A stretch of DNA of 64,000 bases from Aeromonas lacus (GCF_000764665.1 NZ_JRGM01000129.1:62001-126000), one strand, 5' to 3'; numbered from the stretch's first letter, positions 17,850 through 27,009 are shown. The notes: a model not told the origin generated them from the sequence alone. Numbers and translations are program-made.

Positions 17850-18590
17850 ATGAAGCACTATCTGTGGTTGTTCTGTTGTTGGTGCGCCTGGTTGCAGGCA
17901 GCCCCCGTGTTGCTGGCGACCGGGGAGTTTGCTCCCTACAGCGGCAAGGAGCTGGCGGATGGCGGGGAGAGCACCCGGCTGGTGACGGCGCTGCTGCGCC
18001 AGGCCGGCTATGACGAGGTGAAGGTGGATTATCTGCCCTGGAACCGGGGCTATGAGCTGACCCGCAATGGCCTGATGACGGCCACCTACCCCTACGCCTG
18101 GACGAGCGAGCGGGCCAAACTCTTCTACTACAGCGCCCCGCTCCATATTGATCACCTCTCCTGGTTCACCTATCAGGGCAGCGATGCGGTGCTCGATGGC
18201 AAGTGGCAGGGGCTGCGGGTCTGCATTCCGGCGGGCTGGAGCACCAGTCATGCCGACGAGGTGATCGCCCGCTTTTCACTGCAGCTGATCCGTCCCGCCA
18301 CTCTGGCGCAGTGCCTGCAGATGGTGGCGCTCAAGCGGGTGGAGCTGATGCCGATGAACGATGCGGTCACCGCCGATGCCAGCATGCGGGTCTTTGGCGA
18401 TCCCAACTATCTGCAGCCGCTCCCCTACTTTCGCCAGACCGATAGCTTCTATCTGATGGTCTCGCGCAAGGCACCCGATGGCCGAGAGCTGATCGATCGG
18501 TTCAACGAGGCGCTGGCGGCGAGTCGTGCCAGCGGTCATTACGACAAGCTGGTGCCAAGAAGCATGCCCCGCTCGCCTCGCTGCAAGTAA
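17850..18590 (+). CDS. Small periplasmic solute-binding family 3 protein
   Basis: A 246-residue exported protein with a short signal peptide (MKHYLWLFCCWCAWLQA) followed directly by the binding domain: LLATGEFAPYSGKEL, then GLMTATYPYAWTSERAKLFYYSAPL and a hinge segment WQGLRVCIPAGWST. Such proteins resemble amino-acid-binding proteins but stand alone without a transporter. It has an AGGGAGA ribosome-binding site and its own terminator. The ligand is unknown. Confidence 0.82.
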   Translation: MKHYLWLFCCWCAWLQAAPVLLATGEFAPYSGKELADGGESTRLVTALLRQAGYDEVKVDYLPWNRGYELTRNGLMTATYPYAWTSERAKLFYYSAPLHIDHLSWFTYQGSDAVLDGKWQGLRVCIPAGWSTSHADEVIARFSLQLIRPATLAQCLQMVALKRVELMPMNDAVTADASMRVFGDPNYLQPLPYFRQTDSFYLMVSRKAPDGRELIDRFNEALAASRASGHYDKLVPRSMPRSPRCK

Positions 18591-18606
18591 GGGGGTCAGA
18601 AACAAC

Positions 18607-18632
18607 AAAGCCGGAGCAGTTGCTCCGGCTTT
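18607..18632. terminator. Bidirectional terminator
   Basis: A long symmetric stem AAAGCCGGAGCA/TGCTCCGGCTTT separates two convergent genes. Confidence 0.9.
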
Positions 18633-18650
18633 GTTCATTCAGGGGCGCGA

Positions 18651-18947
18651 TTAGCGGCCTGATTCGGCGATGACGCGGGCGATGATATCGGCGCGCTGGT
18701 TGGCATCCAGCTCACCCAACGCGATCAGGCCGGCCTTGAAGATGACGTTCTTCGGCAGACTGACATCATCCAGGGTGGTGATTGCTTCAACGTGCATGCC
18801 GTTCAGACGGCTGGCATCGCGCGGGCTCAGGTTGACCTGAGTGTTCAGCACCTGCTTGCCTTTCTTCTTGGCGGGAGCAGCTGCTTTCTTGGTGGATTCC
18901 TGTTCTTCGTCTTCCGGCAGTTCGTCATCAAAATCGTAAATAGACAT
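18651..18947 (-). CDS. Conserved hypothetical protein, acidic N terminus
   Basis: A 98-residue cytoplasmic protein I do not recognise. It has an acidic start (MSIYDFDDELPEDEEQES), a short Lys/Ala linker (KKAAAPAKKKGK), then a compact 65-residue domain beginning NTQVNLSPRDASRLNG. The ATG is preceded by AGGA at good spacing; an in-frame TTG two codons earlier is the alternative. It precedes yacL by 65 bp in the opposite order of transcription (yacL first, then this gene), so the two may be co-transcribed. Confidence 0.7.
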   Translation of the reverse strand: MSIYDFDDELPEDEEQESTKKAAAPAKKKGKQVLNTQVNLSPRDASRLNGMHVEAITTLDDVSLPKNVIFKAGLIALGELDANQRADIIARVIAESGR

Positions 18948-19012
18948 AGTCAATCCTGTTGGTTTGGATGGTCGACCGCAGTGGCCGACCAGAATAAGCG
19001 AAACGGGGTCAA

Positions 19013-19387
19013 TCAGCCCATATCCTCATTGCGGATAAAGGCGCGCCAGGAGGTGAGCACCTGGGCAAAATCTTCCAGCCCGCACATGGCCAGCTGTTCA
19101 TCATCGTAGTAGGCGAGATCGTCGAGATCCTCGCCCAGTTCGATATTGAGGACGTTGGCCTTCACCTCCGCCTCTTCGTGAGTCAGCAGCAGGGAGTAAT
19201 CCCCGCCGGTGAGCCGGTATTCGGTGCGACTCCGACTGGAGAGCTGGTCGATGATGGCGAAGAGCTCGTCAATCTTCTCCTCATCTTTGCCCACTTCGTC
19301 GATCAGCCACTGGCCGATGGCTTCATGGCCCATGGAGAAGCGGGCGCGATAACCACCGAACGGGTCGCGGCGAAATTCATAATCCAT
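19013..19387 (-). CDS. yacL: YacL family protein (UPF0231)
   Basis: A 124-residue acidic cytoplasmic protein of the UPF0231 family, recognised from the start MDYEFRRDPFGGYRARFSMG and the acidic middle. The function is unknown. The start is chosen at the ATG with a GGAG site seven bases upstream; eleven upstream in-frame codons are rejected. It is probably followed in the same transcript by the small hypothetical gene 65 bp downstream. Confidence 0.85.
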   Translation of the reverse strand: MDYEFRRDPFGGYRARFSMGHEAIGQWLIDEVGKDEEKIDELFAIIDQLSSRSRTEYRLTGGDYSLLLTHEEAEVKANVLNIELGEDLDDLAYYDDEQLAMCGLEDFAQVLTSWRAFIRNEDMG

Positions 19388-19582
19388 AGCGCACTCCAAA
19401 TCGGGGGGATGGGCCTGCACGAAGCCGGGGTGGCAGCACCAAATCCTGCTCCATGGCGGGCTTACATCGGGTAAAGTGGCCTATTCTAGCGATCCCCCTC
19501 TCGCTTGTCTTGATGATGTGGCATCTTTGCCCCGCAGCAGGTGCTTTCCTGCGGGTTGCCGAGTCCCTTCTTTGGAGATGTT

Positions 19583-20698
19583 ATGCAGCTAAACGATACC
19601 CTGGCGCGCCAGATTGTGAGCCGGGCGATGAAGATCCTTTCGTTCTCGGTCAACGTGATGGACGAACACGGTCTCATCATTGCGTCCGGCAATCCGGAGC
19701 GGCTCCACCAGCGCCACGAGGGGGCCGTGCTGGCGCTGACCGAAAACCGGGTGGTGGAGATCAGCGAAGCGACCGCCCGCGAGCTTAAGGGGGTGCGCCC
19801 CGGCATCAACCTGCCCATCGCCTATCAGGGGGAGTTGCTGGGGGTCATCGGTATCTCCGGCGATCCGGATGAAGTGCGAGCTTACGCCGAGCTGGTACGA
19901 ATGACTGCCGAGCTGATCCTAGAGCAGGCGGCGCTCACCGAACAGCTGCAGTGGGACAAGCGTCACAAGGAGGAGCTGGTGCTGCAGCTCATTCGTGGCG
20001 AGGGGCGGGTCGATCAGCTGCAGCAGGCAGCTCGCTTCCTCGGGCTCGATCTCGGTCAGCCACGAGTGGTGGCGGTGCTGGCACTGGAGGAGAGCGACCC
20101 GGCCCGGCTGCGAGAGCTGGTACATCTGCTGGAGAACCCGGAGCGGGACAATCTGGTGGCTATCAACGGTCTCGACGAGATAGTGGTGCTAAAACCGGCC
20201 CAGCTCAGCGACGGCCTCTGGCAATCGGCGCAGGAGCGCAGCCGGATCAAGCAGCTGCTGGCGCGTATCCCTCACTTCAAAGTGCGGATCGGGGTGGGGG
20301 ATTACTTCGCCGGGATCGACGGGCTGGCGCGCTCCTACCAGACGGCGCGGGATACCTTGCGCCGTGGCATGCGCCAAGCGCCGCGCAAGCAGGTCTACTT
20401 CTTCGAGGATTACCGCTTGCCGGTGCTGCTCGGCAGTCTGGCAGACTCCTGGCAGGCGGATCAGCTGCGCACACCGCTGCAGAAACTGGCCCGGGAAGAT
20501 GGCAAGGGAGCGCTGCAGAAGACCCTGCGCCAATATTTCTTGCAGGATTGTGATCTGCATCGCTGTGCCGAAGCTTTGTTCATTCACCCCAATACCCTGC
20601 GTTACCGACTAAGCCGGATCGAGCAGATAACCGGATTGAATTTCAATAAGTTAGACGACAAATTTTTGCTCTATCTCGGCCTTAATCTCGACTTGTGA
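19583..20698 (+). CDS. cdaR: CdaR-type carbohydrate diacid/glycerate regulator
   Basis: A 371-residue regulator with an N-terminal diacid-sensing domain (about 1-135), a middle GGDEF-like/linker region and a C-terminal PucR/Fis-type helix-turn-helix (LHRCAEALFIHPNTLRYRLSRIEQITG). This is the architecture of CdaR (SdaR), which activates uptake and breakdown of glucarate, galactarate and glycerate in E. coli. The start follows TTGGAG. It lies just upstream of a GntP permease and a glycerate kinase gene and should activate them; a perfect inverted repeat in the intergenic region is a plausible operator. Confidence 0.9.
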   Translation: MQLNDTLARQIVSRAMKILSFSVNVMDEHGLIIASGNPERLHQRHEGAVLALTENRVVEISEATARELKGVRPGINLPIAYQGELLGVIGISGDPDEVRAYAELVRMTAELILEQAALTEQLQWDKRHKEELVLQLIRGEGRVDQLQQAARFLGLDLGQPRVVAVLALEESDPARLRELVHLLENPERDNLVAINGLDEIVVLKPAQLSDGLWQSAQERSRIKQLLARIPHFKVRIGVGDYFAGIDGLARSYQTARDTLRRGMRQAPRKQVYFFEDYRLPVLLGSLADSWQADQLRTPLQKLAREDGKGALQKTLRQYFLQDCDLHRCAEALFIHPNTLRYRLSRIEQITGLNFNKLDDKFLLYLGLNLDL

Positions 20699-20739
20699 TT
20701 GTTAAAATAGACAAATAAATCCTGTTCAATGATCCAATA

Positions 20740-20757
20740 TTTGGCCATTTGGCCAAA
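20740..20757. promoter_or_regulatory. Candidate CdaR operator
   Basis: A perfect inverted repeat TTTGGCC-ATTT-GGCCAAA lies 60 bp upstream of the permease start and 42 bp after the regulator stop. Its position suits an activator of the permease-kinase operon. The assignment to CdaR is by neighbourhood only. Confidence 0.5.
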
Positions 20758-20816
20758 GCATTCTGATTGCAGATCTCCATAATGGCGGCCATTCACTCCC
20801 ATTGAAGGTGTCCGTC

Positions 20817-22079
20817 ATGATCCCGGTTACAGCCCTTGGCGCCATCGCGGCGCTCTCCATCGCCATCTTCCTCATTTTGAAGAAGGTACCGCCCGCATAC
20901 GGCATGATCGTTGGCGCGCTCGCCGGCGGCCTGATCGGCGGCGCCGATCTGACCCAGACCGTTGCCCTGATGATTGGCGGCGCCCAGGGGATCACCACTG
21001 CGGTGATGCGGATCCTGGCGGCCGGCGTACTGGCCGGTGTGCTGATCGAATCGGGTGCGGCCACCACCATCGCCGAGACCATCGTCAAGAAGCTGGGTGA
21101 GACGCGCGCCCTGCTGGCGCTGGCGCTGGCGACCATGATCCTGACCGCGGTCGGTGTATTCGTAGACGTGGCAGTCATTACGGTCGCCCCCATTGCGCTG
21201 GCCATCGCTCGCCGTGCCGACCTCTCCAAGGCGGCCATCCTGCTGGCTATGATCGGTGGCGGCAAGGCGGGCAACGTCATGTCACCCAACCCCAACGCCA
21301 TCGCGGCTGCGGATGCCTTCCACCTACCCCTGACCTCGGTCATGGCGGCCGGCATCATCCCGGGCCTGTTTGGTCTGGTGATGGCCTACTGGTTGGCCAA
21401 GCGTCTGAATAACAAGGGCAGCAAGGTTGCCGCCGACGAGGTGGTGAGCTTCGAGGGCACCAAACTGCCGGGCTTTGCCGCCGCCATCAGTGCGCCGCTG
21501 GTTGCCATCCTGCTGCTGGCCCTGCGTCCGGTTGCCGGTATCGTGGTGGATCCGCTGATTGCGCTGCCCCTCGGTGGTCTGGTCGGTGCCCTGATGATGG
21601 GCAAGTTCAGCAAGGTGAACCAGTTTGCGGTCTCCGGTCTTTCCCGCATGGCGCCGGTGGCCATCATGCTGCTGGGTACCGGTACTCTGGCGGGCATCAT
21701 TGCCAACTCCGGTCTGAAAGATGTGCTGATCAGCGGCCTGACCGCCTCCGGTCTGCCCTCCTACCTGCTGGCCCCCATCTCCGGTGCCCTGATGTCGCTG
21801 GCAACCGCCTCGACTACCGCTGGTACCGTAGTCGCTTCCAACGTATTCAGCTCCACCCTGCTTGAACTGGGTGTCAGCGCGCTGGCGGGTGCTGCCATGA
21901 TCCATGCCGGTGCCACCGTATTTGACCATATGCCCCACGGCTCCTTCTTCCATGCCACTGGCGGCAGCGTCCACATGGGCGTGGGTGAGCGACTCAAGCT
22001 TATCCCCTACGAAACCGCAGTCGGTCTGACCATTGCAGCTGTCTCCACCCTGATGTTTGGCGTGTTTGGCCTCGCCTAA
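20817..22079 (+). CDS. GntP family permease, probably for glycerate
   Basis: A 420-residue inner-membrane symporter with about 12 helices, of the gluconate permease (GntP) family. Conserved segments include GGGKAGNVMSPNPNAIAAADAF and a Gly/Ala-rich C-terminal half. The start is the ATG preceded by GAAGG; the in-frame TTG five codons earlier overlaps that site. It is followed after 9 bp by glycerate kinase and preceded by a CdaR-type regulator, so the substrate is likely glycerate or a related sugar acid. Confidence 0.88.
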   Translation: MIPVTALGAIAALSIAIFLILKKVPPAYGMIVGALAGGLIGGADLTQTVALMIGGAQGITTAVMRILAAGVLAGVLIESGAATTIAETIVKKLGETRALLALALATMILTAVGVFVDVAVITVAPIALAIARRADLSKAAILLAMIGGGKAGNVMSPNPNAIAAADAFHLPLTSVMAAGIIPGLFGLVMAYWLAKRLNNKGSKVAADEVVSFEGTKLPGFAAAISAPLVAILLLALRPVAGIVVDPLIALPLGGLVGALMMGKFSKVNQFAVSGLSRMAPVAIMLLGTGTLAGIIANSGLKDVLISGLTASGLPSYLLAPISGALMSLATASTTAGTVVASNVFSSTLLELGVSALAGAAMIHAGATVFDHMPHGSFFHATGGSVHMGVGERLKLIPYETAVGLTIAAVSTLMFGVFGLA

Positions 22080-22088
22080 GGAATTGAT

Positions 22089-23222
22089 ATGAAAATTGTT
22101 ATTGCCCCCGATTCATTCAAGGAGAGCCTGAGCGCCATGGCGGTGGCTGATGCCATCGAGGCCGGTTTCAAACAGGTGTTGCCAAACGCCACCTACGTCA
22201 AATTGCCGATGGCCGATGGCGGCGAGGGCACGGTGCAGTCGCTGGTCGATGCCACCGGCGGCCGCATCCTCCCGGTCGAAGTGACCGCCCCCCTTGGCAA
22301 CAAGGTACAGGGTTTTGTCGGCCTGCTGGGTGATGGTCAGCGCGCCGTTATCGAGATGGCCGCCGCCTCCGGTATCCATCTGGTCGCTCCCGAGCAGCGC
22401 AATCCGCTGCTCACCTCCAGCTTCGGCACTGGCGAGCTGATCCTGGCTGCGCTGGAGATGGGGGTGAAACACCTCATCCTCGGTATCGGCGGCAGCGCCA
22501 CCAATGACGGCGGTGCCGGCATGATCCAGGCGCTCGGCGGCAAGTTGCTCAAAGCCGATGGCTCAGCCATCGAGCTGGGCGGTGCAGGTCTGGCAGAACT
22601 CGCGACTATCGACCTGAGCGGTCTGGATCCGCGTCTGGGCGATCTGGTTATCGAGGTGGCGTGCGATGTGAACAACCCGCTGTGCGGCCCGAAAGGCGCC
22701 TCAGCGGTGTTTGGCCCGCAGAAGGGGGCGACCCCGGAGATGGTGCAGCAGCTCGATGCTAACCTTTCCCGTTATGCCGACTGCATCGAGCAGGCCCTTG
22801 GCAAGCAGGTGAAGGATATTCCGGGGGCAGGCGCCGCCGGTGGCATGGGGGCCGCACTGGTCGGTCTGCTTGGTGCCGAGCTCAAGCCCGGTATCCAGAT
22901 CGTCATCGAAGCCCTGAAACTGGCCGATGAAGTGGCCGATGCGGATCTGGTCATTACCGGTGAAGGTCGTATCGACAGCCAGACCATCCACGGCAAGACG
23001 CCAATCGGTGTCGCACGCTGTGCCAAGCAGTTCGGCAAGCCGGTGATCGGTATCTCCGGCTGTCTGACCGATGATTGCGGCGTGGTGCACGAGCACGGGC
23101 TGGATGCGGTGTTCGCCGTGGTCAACCGTGCCATGTCCCTGCCGGAAGCACTGGAGACCGCCAGCACCAACATTCAGCTGACCGCGCGCAACGTCGCGGC
23201 ACTCTATCAGCTCAAGGGCTGA
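22089..23222 (+). CDS. garK: Glycerate kinase (GarK/GlxK type)
   Basis: A 377-residue class I glycerate kinase phosphorylating D-glycerate to 2-phosphoglycerate, feeding lower glycolysis. The family hallmarks are visible: the N terminus MKIVIAPDSFKESLSA, MADGGEGTVQSLVDATGG, the glycine-rich GIGGSATNDGGAGMIQALGG and GEGRIDSQTIHGKTPIGVA. It follows the permease by 9 bp and is the last gene of the operon. Confidence 0.93.
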   Translation: MKIVIAPDSFKESLSAMAVADAIEAGFKQVLPNATYVKLPMADGGEGTVQSLVDATGGRILPVEVTAPLGNKVQGFVGLLGDGQRAVIEMAAASGIHLVAPEQRNPLLTSSFGTGELILAALEMGVKHLILGIGGSATNDGGAGMIQALGGKLLKADGSAIELGGAGLAELATIDLSGLDPRLGDLVIEVACDVNNPLCGPKGASAVFGPQKGATPEMVQQLDANLSRYADCIEQALGKQVKDIPGAGAAGGMGAALVGLLGAELKPGIQIVIEALKLADEVADADLVITGEGRIDSQTIHGKTPIGVARCAKQFGKPVIGISGCLTDDCGVVHEHGLDAVFAVVNRAMSLPEALETASTNIQLTARNVAALYQLKG

Positions 23223-23230
23223 TCCGGTTC

Positions 23231-23251
23231 GGCCGATGGGCGCCATCGGCC
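23231..23251 (+). repeat. Palindrome after the glycerate kinase gene
   Basis: GGCCGATGG-GCG-CCATCGGCC is a perfect 9-bp stem 8 bp after the kinase stop. It lacks a T tract and is followed by a second, terminator-like hairpin, so it may protect the mRNA 3' end. Confidence 0.5.
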
Positions 23252-23316
23252 ACCCAATATCCCCGTATGGGGCATCTCTCATCCCGCGAGATGTCTGGCT
23301 GCCCTGGCACTTCTTT

Positions 23317-23345
23317 GCCGATCCTCCGTGATCGGCTTTTTTCTT
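23317..23345 (+). terminator. Intrinsic terminator of the glycerate operon
   Basis: Stem GCCGATC/GATCGGC with a short loop and a TTTTTTCTTG tail. Confidence 0.85.
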
Positions 23346-23451
23346 GTTACATCCTCCAGCTCCATGTTCGATGCCATGGGGCCGCGTGGTTTCTATAGGC
23401 GCATCCCGCCCTTTCCGGCATAGTGGTAGCCACACGAACAAGGAGAGACCC

Positions 23452-24015
23452 ATGATCCTGCTGACTCTGGGCGTCGCGCTGTTTACCCTGATCCACCTCT
23501 ACCCCTGTTTTGCAGCGGCGCATCGGGCACGGCTGCGCGAGCGGCTCGGGGAAAATCGTTACAAGGGGCTCTTCTCCCTGCTGGTGTTCGTTGCCATCGC
23601 CTGCATCATCGCCGGCTGGCGCACCGTCCGGCCATTTCCGCTCTATTTCCTGCCGGATTGGGGGCCGCTGGCCATGATGGGGCTGATGCCCATCTCCCTC
23701 ATTCTCTTTTTTTCGGGGCAGGGTCCCAACCATTTGCGGCGCTGGCTGGTTCATCCGCAGCTGCTCGGCACCCTGCTCTGGGCCATTGCCCACCTGCTGG
23801 TCAATAGCGAGGCGCGTTCACTGGTGCTGTTTGGCGGTATCGGGCTGTGGGCGTTGGTGAGCATCGTCTGGATTTCGGTGCGGGACTGGCAGAAATATCC
23901 ACGGCCCGAGGCCAACTGGACCGGTACCGGCATCAGTGTCGGGGCCGGACTGGCGGCCACGGCGCTGCTCATCTTCTGGGGCCACGGTTGGCTGACCGGC
24001 ATTCCTCTCCATTGA
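23452..24015 (+). CDS. NnrU family membrane protein
   Basis: A 187-residue polytopic membrane protein with about five predicted helices, recognised as NnrU-like from HLYPCFAAAHRARLRERLGENRYKGLFSL at its N-terminal end and from the segment GPNHLRRWLVHPQLLGTLLWAIAHLL in the middle. NnrU was first described near nitric-oxide reduction genes and resembles isoprenoid/carotenoid isomerases; the function here is not known. The start follows AAGGAGAGACCC. A secreted peroxidase-like gene follows after 59 bp. Confidence 0.85.
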   Translation: MILLTLGVALFTLIHLYPCFAAAHRARLRERLGENRYKGLFSLLVFVAIACIIAGWRTVRPFPLYFLPDWGPLAMMGLMPISLILFFSGQGPNHLRRWLVHPQLLGTLLWAIAHLLVNSEARSLVLFGGIGLWALVSIVWISVRDWQKYPRPEANWTGTGISVGAGLAATALLIFWGHGWLTGIPLH

Positions 24016-24074
24016 GAGTGAACCGCCCCGGTGCAAGGGACGTATCAGAGAGAAAACCACAAGGAGTGTTGCCG

Positions 24075-24611
24075 ATGAAATGGTTAGCGCTGTTGTTGCT
24101 GCTTGGCAGCGGCATGGCATCTGCCGCCTGTCCCGACTATTTCAATGTGGAGATGCGCGAGCTCAACAGCACCCAGCGCCACAATCTCTGTCAGCTGACC
24201 GAGGGCAAGGTGGTGCTGGTGGTCAATACCGCCTCCTACTGCGGCTATAGCGGCCAGTTTCGCGATCTGGAGAAGCTTTATCAGAGCTACAAGGACAAGG
24301 GGCTGATTATTCTCGGTTTCCCCTCCAACGACTTCTGGCAGGAGGCGGGCAACGAGAACAAGACCGCCGAGGTGTGCCGTCGCGACTATGGTGTGACCTT
24401 CCCGATGTTCAACCGGGTGGCGGTACGTGGTTCTGATGCCGTGCCGCTGTTCAAGGGGCTGGCGGCGGCCGCAGATGGCGATGAACCGAACTGGAACTTC
24501 CACAAGTATCTGGTGGGGCGCGATGGCAAGCTGATTGCAAGCTACGGCGCCAACCAGAATCCGTCCGATGATCCCCTCAAGCTACAGATAACCCGGGCGT
24601 TGGGGCTCTGA
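24075..24611 (+). CDS. Secreted glutathione peroxidase-like protein
   Basis: A 178-residue thioredoxin-fold peroxidase with a signal peptide (MKWLALLLLLGSGMASA) and a predicted periplasmic location. The peroxidatic Cys56 sits in NTASYCGYSGQF, and the WNFHKYLVG motif with the conserved tryptophan is intact. Odd: the usual FPCNQFG motif reads FPSNDF, so the active-site glutamine is replaced by aspartate and the nearby cysteine is missing. It may reduce lipid or organic hydroperoxides with thioredoxin-like partners. It has an AAGGAG site and may be co-transcribed with the NnrU-like gene. Confidence 0.85.
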   Translation: MKWLALLLLLGSGMASAACPDYFNVEMRELNSTQRHNLCQLTEGKVVLVVNTASYCGYSGQFRDLEKLYQSYKDKGLIILGFPSNDFWQEAGNENKTAEVCRRDYGVTFPMFNRVAVRGSDAVPLFKGLAAAADGDEPNWNFHKYLVGRDGKLIASYGANQNPSDDPLKLQITRALGL

Positions 24612-24673
24612 CCCTACCCCTTGGCGAGGAGCTCTGGAATAATGGGCTCCCGCCCTTTCAACCCGGTTATCCT

Positions 24674-25630
24674 GTGCTGCAACGTCTTCCGCAAATGGTG
24701 ATCTTCGACGCGCTGGTGCGCGAGCAGGGTATCTCTGCCGCCGCCCGCCGTCTCGGGGTCTCCAAATCTCATATCAGCAAGCAGCTGGCGCTGCTGGAGA
24801 CCGCCCTCGGCGCCCAGCTGGTACAGCGAACCACCCGTCGCTTCGCCCTGACCGAGCTGGGTCAGGAGTATGCCCGCCACTGCCATGCGCTGGTGGCGGT
24901 CGCGCAGGAGGCGAACTCGATGATCGCCGAGCGGCGCGGCAAGGTGAGTGGCGTGCTTCATCTCGGGGTGGGCCAATCTTTCGGCCGTCTGCATGTCATT
25001 CCTCATCTCAAGGCGTTTCAGGACCGTTATCCCGAGCTGGAGCTGGAGGTCTCCCTGTTCGACCACAAAACCAATCTGGTGGATGAGGGGCTGGATCTCT
25101 GGCTGACCACCTATGAAGACAAACCGGAAGGGCTGGTCGGGCAGCGGCTGGCCGATATCGGCTTCGTGCTGGCGGCTTCGCCGGATTACCTGTTGAGCCA
25201 CGGTACGCCGCTCCATCCGAAAGAGCTGGCCCAGCACAACTGCATCACCTATCAGAGCCGGGAGCGGCGCTATCACCAGTGGTCATTCCGTCAGGGCAAG
25301 GAGCGCCAGACGGTGCAGGTTGCTGGCAACTATCGGGTCGATATGGCGGAGGCGGTGCGCGATGCGGCGTTGGCCGGGCTTGGCATCGCCTACATCGCCA
25401 ACTACTTGCTGGACAAGGAGCTGCAGAGCGGCAAGCTGATCCCGTTGCTGCCCGAGTGGCGGCCGAACCAGCAGATGGCGGTGCATGCCGTCTATGCCCG
25501 GCGCGAACATCTGGATCCCAAGATCCGTCTCTTCATCGATTTCCTCAAGGCTCGCTTTGGCCCGGAGCCCTACTGGGAACAGCGGCTGGCCCCCTGGCTT
25601 GGTGGTCGATTGTCCGGTAGTGAGGAATGA
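24674..25630 (+). CDS. LysR family transcriptional regulator
   Basis: A 318-residue regulator with helix-turn-helix SAAARRLGVSKSHISKQLALLE (about residues 21-42) and an effector domain typical of the group that regulates redox or quinone enzymes (for example RLGVGQSFGRLHVIPHLKAF-like segment; wing residues RTTRRFALTELG). A GTG codon gives the best N-terminal length; an ATG seven codons later is the alternative. No strong ribosome-binding site supports either. The target is unknown; nupC follows but has its own upstream region. Confidence 0.88.
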   Translation: MLQRLPQMVIFDALVREQGISAAARRLGVSKSHISKQLALLETALGAQLVQRTTRRFALTELGQEYARHCHALVAVAQEANSMIAERRGKVSGVLHLGVGQSFGRLHVIPHLKAFQDRYPELELEVSLFDHKTNLVDEGLDLWLTTYEDKPEGLVGQRLADIGFVLAASPDYLLSHGTPLHPKELAQHNCITYQSRERRYHQWSFRQGKERQTVQVAGNYRVDMAEAVRDAALAGLGIAYIANYLLDKELQSGKLIPLLPEWRPNQQMAVHAVYARREHLDPKIRLFIDFLKARFGPEPYWEQRLAPWLGGRLSGSEE

Positions 25631-25638
25631 TTGTTTTT

Positions 25639-25662
25639 AAGTGGAAACACTTGATTTCTTCT
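25639..25662 (+). terminator. Weak hairpin after the LysR gene
   Basis: AAGTG-GAAA-CACTT with a GNRA-type loop followed by a mixed T-rich tail, just after the LysR stop. Short stem, so only a weak candidate. Confidence 0.4.
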
Positions 25663-25812
25663 GATACTAAAATCGAGCCAAATCAGCCAGTTGGCGCAAC
25701 CGGTATCGTGCAAACGTTTTTTCTAACAGAGCCGTAACCAAGTGGACTTGCAGTGACGGGGGGAGAGGCGCAGAATCCGCGCCCATCTTTTTCCCCACCT
25801 GATGGAGTCCCT

Positions 25813-27009
25813 ATGATTGCCCTGCTCGGCATCCTGAGTATCCTGGCGCTTGCCGTGATCTGCTCTGATAATCGTCGTCGTATCCCGTTGCGAACAGTTG
25901 GCCTTGCCCTCTGCCTGCAGGTCATGTTTGCCGCGCTGGTACTCTGGCTGCCTGCTGGTCAGCACGTGCTGAACGGGGTGAGCGAGAGTGTCAGCAGCGT
26001 GATTGGCTACGGTCAGGAGGGGATCGCCTTCCTGTTCGGCGATCTGGCAAAGTTCAAGCTGGGTTTCATCTTTGCCTTCAACGTGCTGCCGGTCATCATC
26101 TTCTTCTCCGCGGTGATCGCCATCCTCTATCACATCGGCATCATGCCGCGGGTCATCGCCCTGCTGGGCGGCGGTCTGCAGAAGCTGCTGGGCACCGGCC
26201 GTGCCGAGAGCCTCTCCGCCACCGCCAACATCTTCGTCGGCATGGTGGAAGCGCCGCTGGTGGTCAAACCCTACCTCTCCAAGATGTCCGACTCCCAGTT
26301 CTTCGCAGTGATGAGCTGTGGTCTCGCCTCCGTCGCCGGTGGCACTCTGGTGGGTTATGCCAGTATCGGGGTTGAGCTGAAATATCTGATTGCGGCCGCC
26401 TTCATGTCCGCGCCGGCCGGTCTGGCGATGGCCAAGATCTTGGTGCCGCCGAGTGTTGAAGAGGTGGATCACCATCAGGATGTCGAGATCCCCCGTGCCA
26501 CCAACGTGATTGAAGCGGCTGCCGATGGTGCCATGGCCGGCCTCAATATCGCTGTGGCGGTCGGTGCAACCCTGCTGGCCTTCGTTGGCGTGATCGCCAT
26601 GCTCAACGGTCTGCTCGGCTGGGCTGGCGGTCTGGTGGGTCTTGATCTGAGCTTCCAGATCATTCTGGGCTGGCTGTTTGCCCCGGTATCCTGGCTGATC
26701 GGTGTGCCCTGGGAGCAGGCACAGGCGGCCGGTGCCCTGATTGGTACCAAGATCGTGGTCAACGAGTTCGTCGCCTTCATCGCATTGGTGCAGGATCAGA
26801 CCCTGAGCGAGTCGAGCAAGGCCATCGTGACCTTCGCCCTGTGCGGCTTCGCCAATATCTCCTCCATGGCCATCCTGATCGGCGGTCTGGGCGCCATGGT
26901 GCCGGAGCGCAAAGGCTTTATCGCCCGTTACGGTATGCGTGCCATCCTCTCCGGCGTGCTGGCCAACCTGATGAGCGCCTCCCTCGCGAGCATCTTCCTC
27001 GCCCTGTAA
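25813..27009 (+). CDS. nupC: NupC family concentrative nucleoside transporter
   Basis: A 398-residue inner-membrane symporter for nucleosides with about ten helices. The NupC signatures are present: GFIFAFNVLPVIIFFSA, the nucleoside-site region ESLSATANIFVGMVEAPLVVKPYL and the second half motif GTKIVVNEFVAFIAL with CGFANISS. The start follows GATGGAG; an upstream in-frame GTG is rejected. The upstream region contains GCAAACGTTT, faintly like part of a CytR site, but this is not convincing. It is monocistronic and ends at a strong terminator. Confidence 0.93.
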   Translation: MIALLGILSILALAVICSDNRRRIPLRTVGLALCLQVMFAALVLWLPAGQHVLNGVSESVSSVIGYGQEGIAFLFGDLAKFKLGFIFAFNVLPVIIFFSAVIAILYHIGIMPRVIALLGGGLQKLLGTGRAESLSATANIFVGMVEAPLVVKPYLSKMSDSQFFAVMSCGLASVAGGTLVGYASIGVELKYLIAAAFMSAPAGLAMAKILVPPSVEEVDHHQDVEIPRATNVIEAAADGAMAGLNIAVAVGATLLAFVGVIAMLNGLLGWAGGLVGLDLSFQIILGWLFAPVSWLIGVPWEQAQAAGALIGTKIVVNEFVAFIALVQDQTLSESSKAIVTFALCGFANISSMAILIGGLGAMVPERKGFIARYGMRAILSGVLANLMSASLASIFLAL

